Origin: an uncultured Thermofilaceae archaeon | Lineage (GTDB): Archaea > Thermoproteota > Thermoprotei > Thermofilales > Thermofilaceae | Assembly (NCBI GenBank): GCA_938036345.1 | Contig: CALHPJ010000001.1 | Span: 62,001-126,000 of the forward strand | Reading direction: 5' to 3' | Length of the DNA stretch: 64,000 nucleotides | Part shown: positions 61,375-64,000 of the stretch, in pieces | How the letters are laid out: each line of letters opens with the position of its first letter | Numbering within the stretch: the first letter of the stretch is position 1 | Notes under the pieces: model-generated | The model's database searches: none | What the model was told of the DNA's origin: nothing | Seen by the model: only the letters and a program-made list of their open reading frames with translations | Program-made: the position numbers and the translations under genes

Positions 61375-63042
61375 ATGCCGGTGTGCTACGTATCTATAGG
61401 CGATCTTTCTGAGCTTTTGGGAAGGAATCTTGACATGGATTTACTAGCCGAGGCCCTTCCAAGATTAAAGTGCGAGCTTGAGAGGGTAGAGGGCGAGTTG
61501 GTGTACTACGAGGCTACGCATGACAGGCCGGATCTATTCTCAGCTGAAGGGTTAGCAAGGGCTCTTAAAGGGTTACTTCAAATCGAAGTCGGGCTTAGGG
61601 AATTTAAAATTGAAAGTACTTTAAATGCATATAACGAGGGACCCTCATACAGACCTTACGTCTTCTTTGCCACTGTTCACGGCACAAGGCTTACCGATGA
61701 GGCGATTCGCCAGATAATGCAACTACAGGAGAAGTTGCATGCAACCTACGGTAGAAATAGAGCTAAAGTTTCAATCGGGGTGTACGATTTGTCTAAAGTG
61801 CGCCCACCGATTAGGTACGTGGAGGCCGACCCAGATACTGTAAGTTTCCAACCGCTGGATTACGAGGGCGAGCTAAACCTCAGGGAAATATTACGGCTTC
61901 ACCCCAAGGGTCAAGAGTACAGGCACTTAATAGCCGGTAAAGAGAAGTACCCCTTGCTCATCGACTCGGAGGGGAATATCCTCTCGTTACCACCAATTGT
62001 TAACAGCGAGAGTACTCGGGTAACTACGAAAACCAAAGATGTTTTAATTGACGTAACTGCTACTGATCCCAAGTTAGCGATTGGAGTGCTGAAGGTCGTA
62101 GCCACATCCTTAGTTGAGAGGGGTGAAAAAATAGGCTTGGTTAAAGTTAAAGGGAAAAGCTCCTCTGAGGCTCCGGATTTCTCCCCGTCGCAGCATATTT
62201 TAGATGTAGAGCTGGTTGAGAAAATAGGTGGTTTAAAGGTCACGGTTGAAGAAGCGATAAGTAGTCTAAAAGCGATGAGATTCGGAGCTGAGCCTGCAAA
62301 CCAGTTTATCAGGGTGCTGTGCCCAGCGTATAGATTGGACATACTCCACCCAGTCGACTTAGTCGAGGAAGTGCTAATGGGCTATGGGTTTGACAAGCTC
62401 GGGCTCGAGGTGATGCCACCTCAGCATCGTGGTAAAATGGACCCCCTCGAAGCATTCAGTAGAAAGCTTCGGGAAATCCTAGTTGGCTTCGGTTTCCAGG
62501 AGGTGAACAACTACATGATGACCAGCAAAGAGGTGCTCTACACTAAAATGTGCTCACCCGAGATCCCCACTGTCGAGGTTCTAAACCCCAGGCAGGAGGC
62601 CTATACATGTTTGAGGACCTGGTTAACTCCCCAGTTAATTCAAGTGCTCTCGAGAAGTAAGCATGCCGATTACCCGCAAAGGATCTTCGAGTGCGGCGAT
62701 GTCGCGATTGTCGACGAACACGAGGAGAACATGGTAAGGGAAGAGAGGAGGATAGCTTTAGCCTTCTCGGACAGCAAAGTAGCTCTGACCGATATCCACG
62801 CGGTGGTAAACGAGGTTTTCAGGTTATTAAATTTAAATTACGAACTAGAAAGGAGTAAGCATTCCAGTTTTATCGATGGCCGGTTTACCACGATTAAGGT
62901 CTTAGGTCAGCCGGTAGGTTTCATCGGCGAAGTGCACCCTCAGGTGCTCACAAACTGGGGGCTTGAGAAACCCGTTGTAGTGGCTGAAGTGAACATTAGC
63001 GAGATTTTCCGCCTTTGCGGCAATCTAGCTTTAGGCACCTAA
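61375..63042 (+). CDS. pheT: Phenylalanyl-tRNA synthetase, beta subunit
   Basis: 555 aa, archaeal length (bacterial PheT is about 800). N-terminal B1 and B3/B4 editing-like region, later RLDILHPVDLVEEVLMGYG and the class II-like core near LDPLEAFSRK, ending in the DUF-type domain with GEVHPQVLTNWGLE. ATG at 61375 with GGTGGTGA before it; it lies directly after the PheS stop (tga at 61370-61372). Confidence 0.96.
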   Translation: MPVCYVSIGDLSELLGRNLDMDLLAEALPRLKCELERVEGELVYYEATHDRPDLFSAEGLARALKGLLQIEVGLREFKIESTLNAYNEGPSYRPYVFFATVHGTRLTDEAIRQIMQLQEKLHATYGRNRAKVSIGVYDLSKVRPPIRYVEADPDTVSFQPLDYEGELNLREILRLHPKGQEYRHLIAGKEKYPLLIDSEGNILSLPPIVNSESTRVTTKTKDVLIDVTATDPKLAIGVLKVVATSLVERGEKIGLVKVKGKSSSEAPDFSPSQHILDVELVEKIGGLKVTVEEAISSLKAMRFGAEPANQFIRVLCPAYRLDILHPVDLVEEVLMGYGFDKLGLEVMPPQHRGKMDPLEAFSRKLREILVGFGFQEVNNYMMTSKEVLYTKMCSPEIPTVEVLNPRQEAYTCLRTWLTPQLIQVLSRSKHADYPQRIFECGDVAIVDEHEENMVREERRIALAFSDSKVALTDIHAVVNEVFRLLNLNYELERSKHSSFIDGRFTTIKVLGQPVGFIGEVHPQVLTNWGLEKPVVVAEVNISEIFRLCGNLALGT

Positions 63043-63117
63043 CGGCACTGGCGAGAACCGTAGCGCTGGAAAAGCCCCCGAATCTGCGGAATGCCTGCGG
63101 CGAAAACCAAAAGTGCA

Positions 63118-64000
63118 TTAAGTTGCTGTTTCAGTAAGTGGCACAATTAAGCCTCTGCGCGCAAGTTCCCAGTAGTGGCGAGCAGCTAAGCGCACAGATT
63201 CCTCGCTCTTGTAGCGCGGAGACCACCCAAGGCTGACCAGCTTGCCTACGTCGAGGTGCATCCCCCTGACGTCGCCAACCCACCCTCTTCCCTCAACGCC
63301 TCCGGTGTATATTATTTCTACGTTGCTCAACCCGCCTTCCTCGACCACTATCTCTGCGGCGCGCTCTACGGTTATTGCGTCGACGCTTCCCACGTTGAAC
63401 ACCTCAAACCCCCTGCCTGAGCACTTCCAGGCTATTAAGGTGGCCGCGACGGCATCCTCAATCCATATATAGGATTTTGTTTGAGTTCCACCGCTAGATA
63501 CCCTTAGCTGCTTTGGATTTGCTAGCAGCTTCCGCACAAAATCGTAGATAATCCCCTTCCTATTTCTGGGGGCGATAACACTGAAAATATTTAAGCGAAA
63601 TACCTCTGAAGCTGTACGTGTACGCGTAGGAGGAGATTAAAGCCTTGCAAGCTAGCTTCGAAGCACCGTAAATGGATATCGGCTTAAGCGGGCCATAGCT
63701 TTCAGGCGTGGGAAGAGCTTCTGCATCCCCGTAGACGGTGCTCGAGGAAGCGAAGACTATGTTTGCAACGTCCATCTTCCTCATGACCTCTAGAAGATTG
63801 TAGGTTGCCTTGATGTTATTTTCAAAATGCTCATTTGGGTCGCCTATTCTAACCTCGGGATTAGCCGCAAAGTGGAATACCGTTTGGGTGTCGCTCAGTG
63901 ATGCCACTAGCACGCTTGCATCCCTCAGATCACCTTTTATGACCTTTAACTTTGGCGAAGTTATGGAATTGCTTAGATTATCAAAGCTTCCACTGCTGAA
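63118..64000 (-). pseudogene. NDP-sugar epimerase (extended SDR), frameshifted and cut by window edge
   Basis: Extended-SDR epimerase of the UDP-glucose 4-epimerase type; the N-terminus with GxxGxxG lies beyond the window. Two frames join: FHFAANPEV ... STVYGDAEAL ... IYGASKLACKA (Ser-Tyr-Lys active site present) up to a stop at 63560, and then FSVIAPRNRKGIIYDFVRKLL and SGGTQTKSYIWIEDA in the shifted frame. Skipping one base within AAATATTTTC (about 63590) restores the expected 'RGISLKIFSVIAPRN'. It may be a real pseudogene, a sequencing slip, or a programmed frameshift. No clear gene lies in 63043-63117. Confidence 0.8.

Overview
The window is archaeal and crenarchaeal (Thermoproteota), most likely Thermofilum or a close relative. 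The evidence is a circularly permuted, intron-containing tRNA-Tyr gene (permuted tRNA genes are, to my knowledge, reported from Thermofilum pendens), tRNA-Glu and tRNA-Ala genes with introns, short XPF nuclease, archaeal XPB and XPD-like helicases, Orc1/Cdc6, archaeal-type aminoacyl-tRNA synthetases, geranylgeranyl reductase, AbrB-PhoU regulator, class III (anaerobic) ribonucleotide reductase, and TATA boxes about 25 bases before many leaderless genes. Genes are dense; neighbours often overlap by a few bases, and several convergent pairs overlap at their 3' ends.

Layout. 1-9.8 kb: end of cysS, a ROK glucokinase, a thioredoxin-like protein with a C-terminal cysteine cluster, an iron-alcohol-dehydrogenase relative that has lost all metal ligands, tRNA-Ala, ileS, then a leftward operon orc1/cdc6-XPF-Mtq2. 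9.8-12.9 kb: a non-coding stretch with weak origin-box similarity, a three-hairpin leader, a small membrane protein, two coiled-coil proteins and another small membrane protein. 13-31 kb: secreted repeat protein, URO-D-like protein, permuted tRNA-Tyr, HypE-like protein, AbrB-PhoU regulator, a 49-residue Glu/Trp microprotein, a double-HTH regulator, then lipid, repair and translation genes (geranylgeranyl reductase, XPB, ProS, HMG-CoA reductase, Trm5, phosphomannomutase/phosphoglucomutase, AK6, a phosphoribosyltransferase). 31-36 kb: a large FtsX-like permease, tRNA-Glu with two non-canonical introns, and a membrane-anchored secreted protein. 36-51.6 kb: two complete peptide/oligosaccharide-type ABC importer loci. 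52-58.3 kb: M52-type protease, a RACo-like corrinoid activator, a corrinoid protein, and NrdD/NrdG. 58-64 kb: XPD-like helicase, pheS-pheT, and a frameshifted NDP-sugar epimerase running off the end.

How the genes fit together. The importers suggest a heterotroph feeding on peptides or oligosaccharides; each locus has a binding protein, two permeases, two ATPases and an extra membrane protein. Both binding proteins appear circularly permuted relative to the DppA/OppA family, and all four ATPase genes share an identical 78-bp tract near their 3' ends, which points to gene conversion. The corrinoid protein, its probable reductive activator and a distant URO-D-family protein could form part of a methyl-transfer pathway, but no dedicated substrate methyltransferase is visible. 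The orc1/cdc6 neighbourhood is a candidate replication origin. All calls come from reading the sequence; no database search was run.
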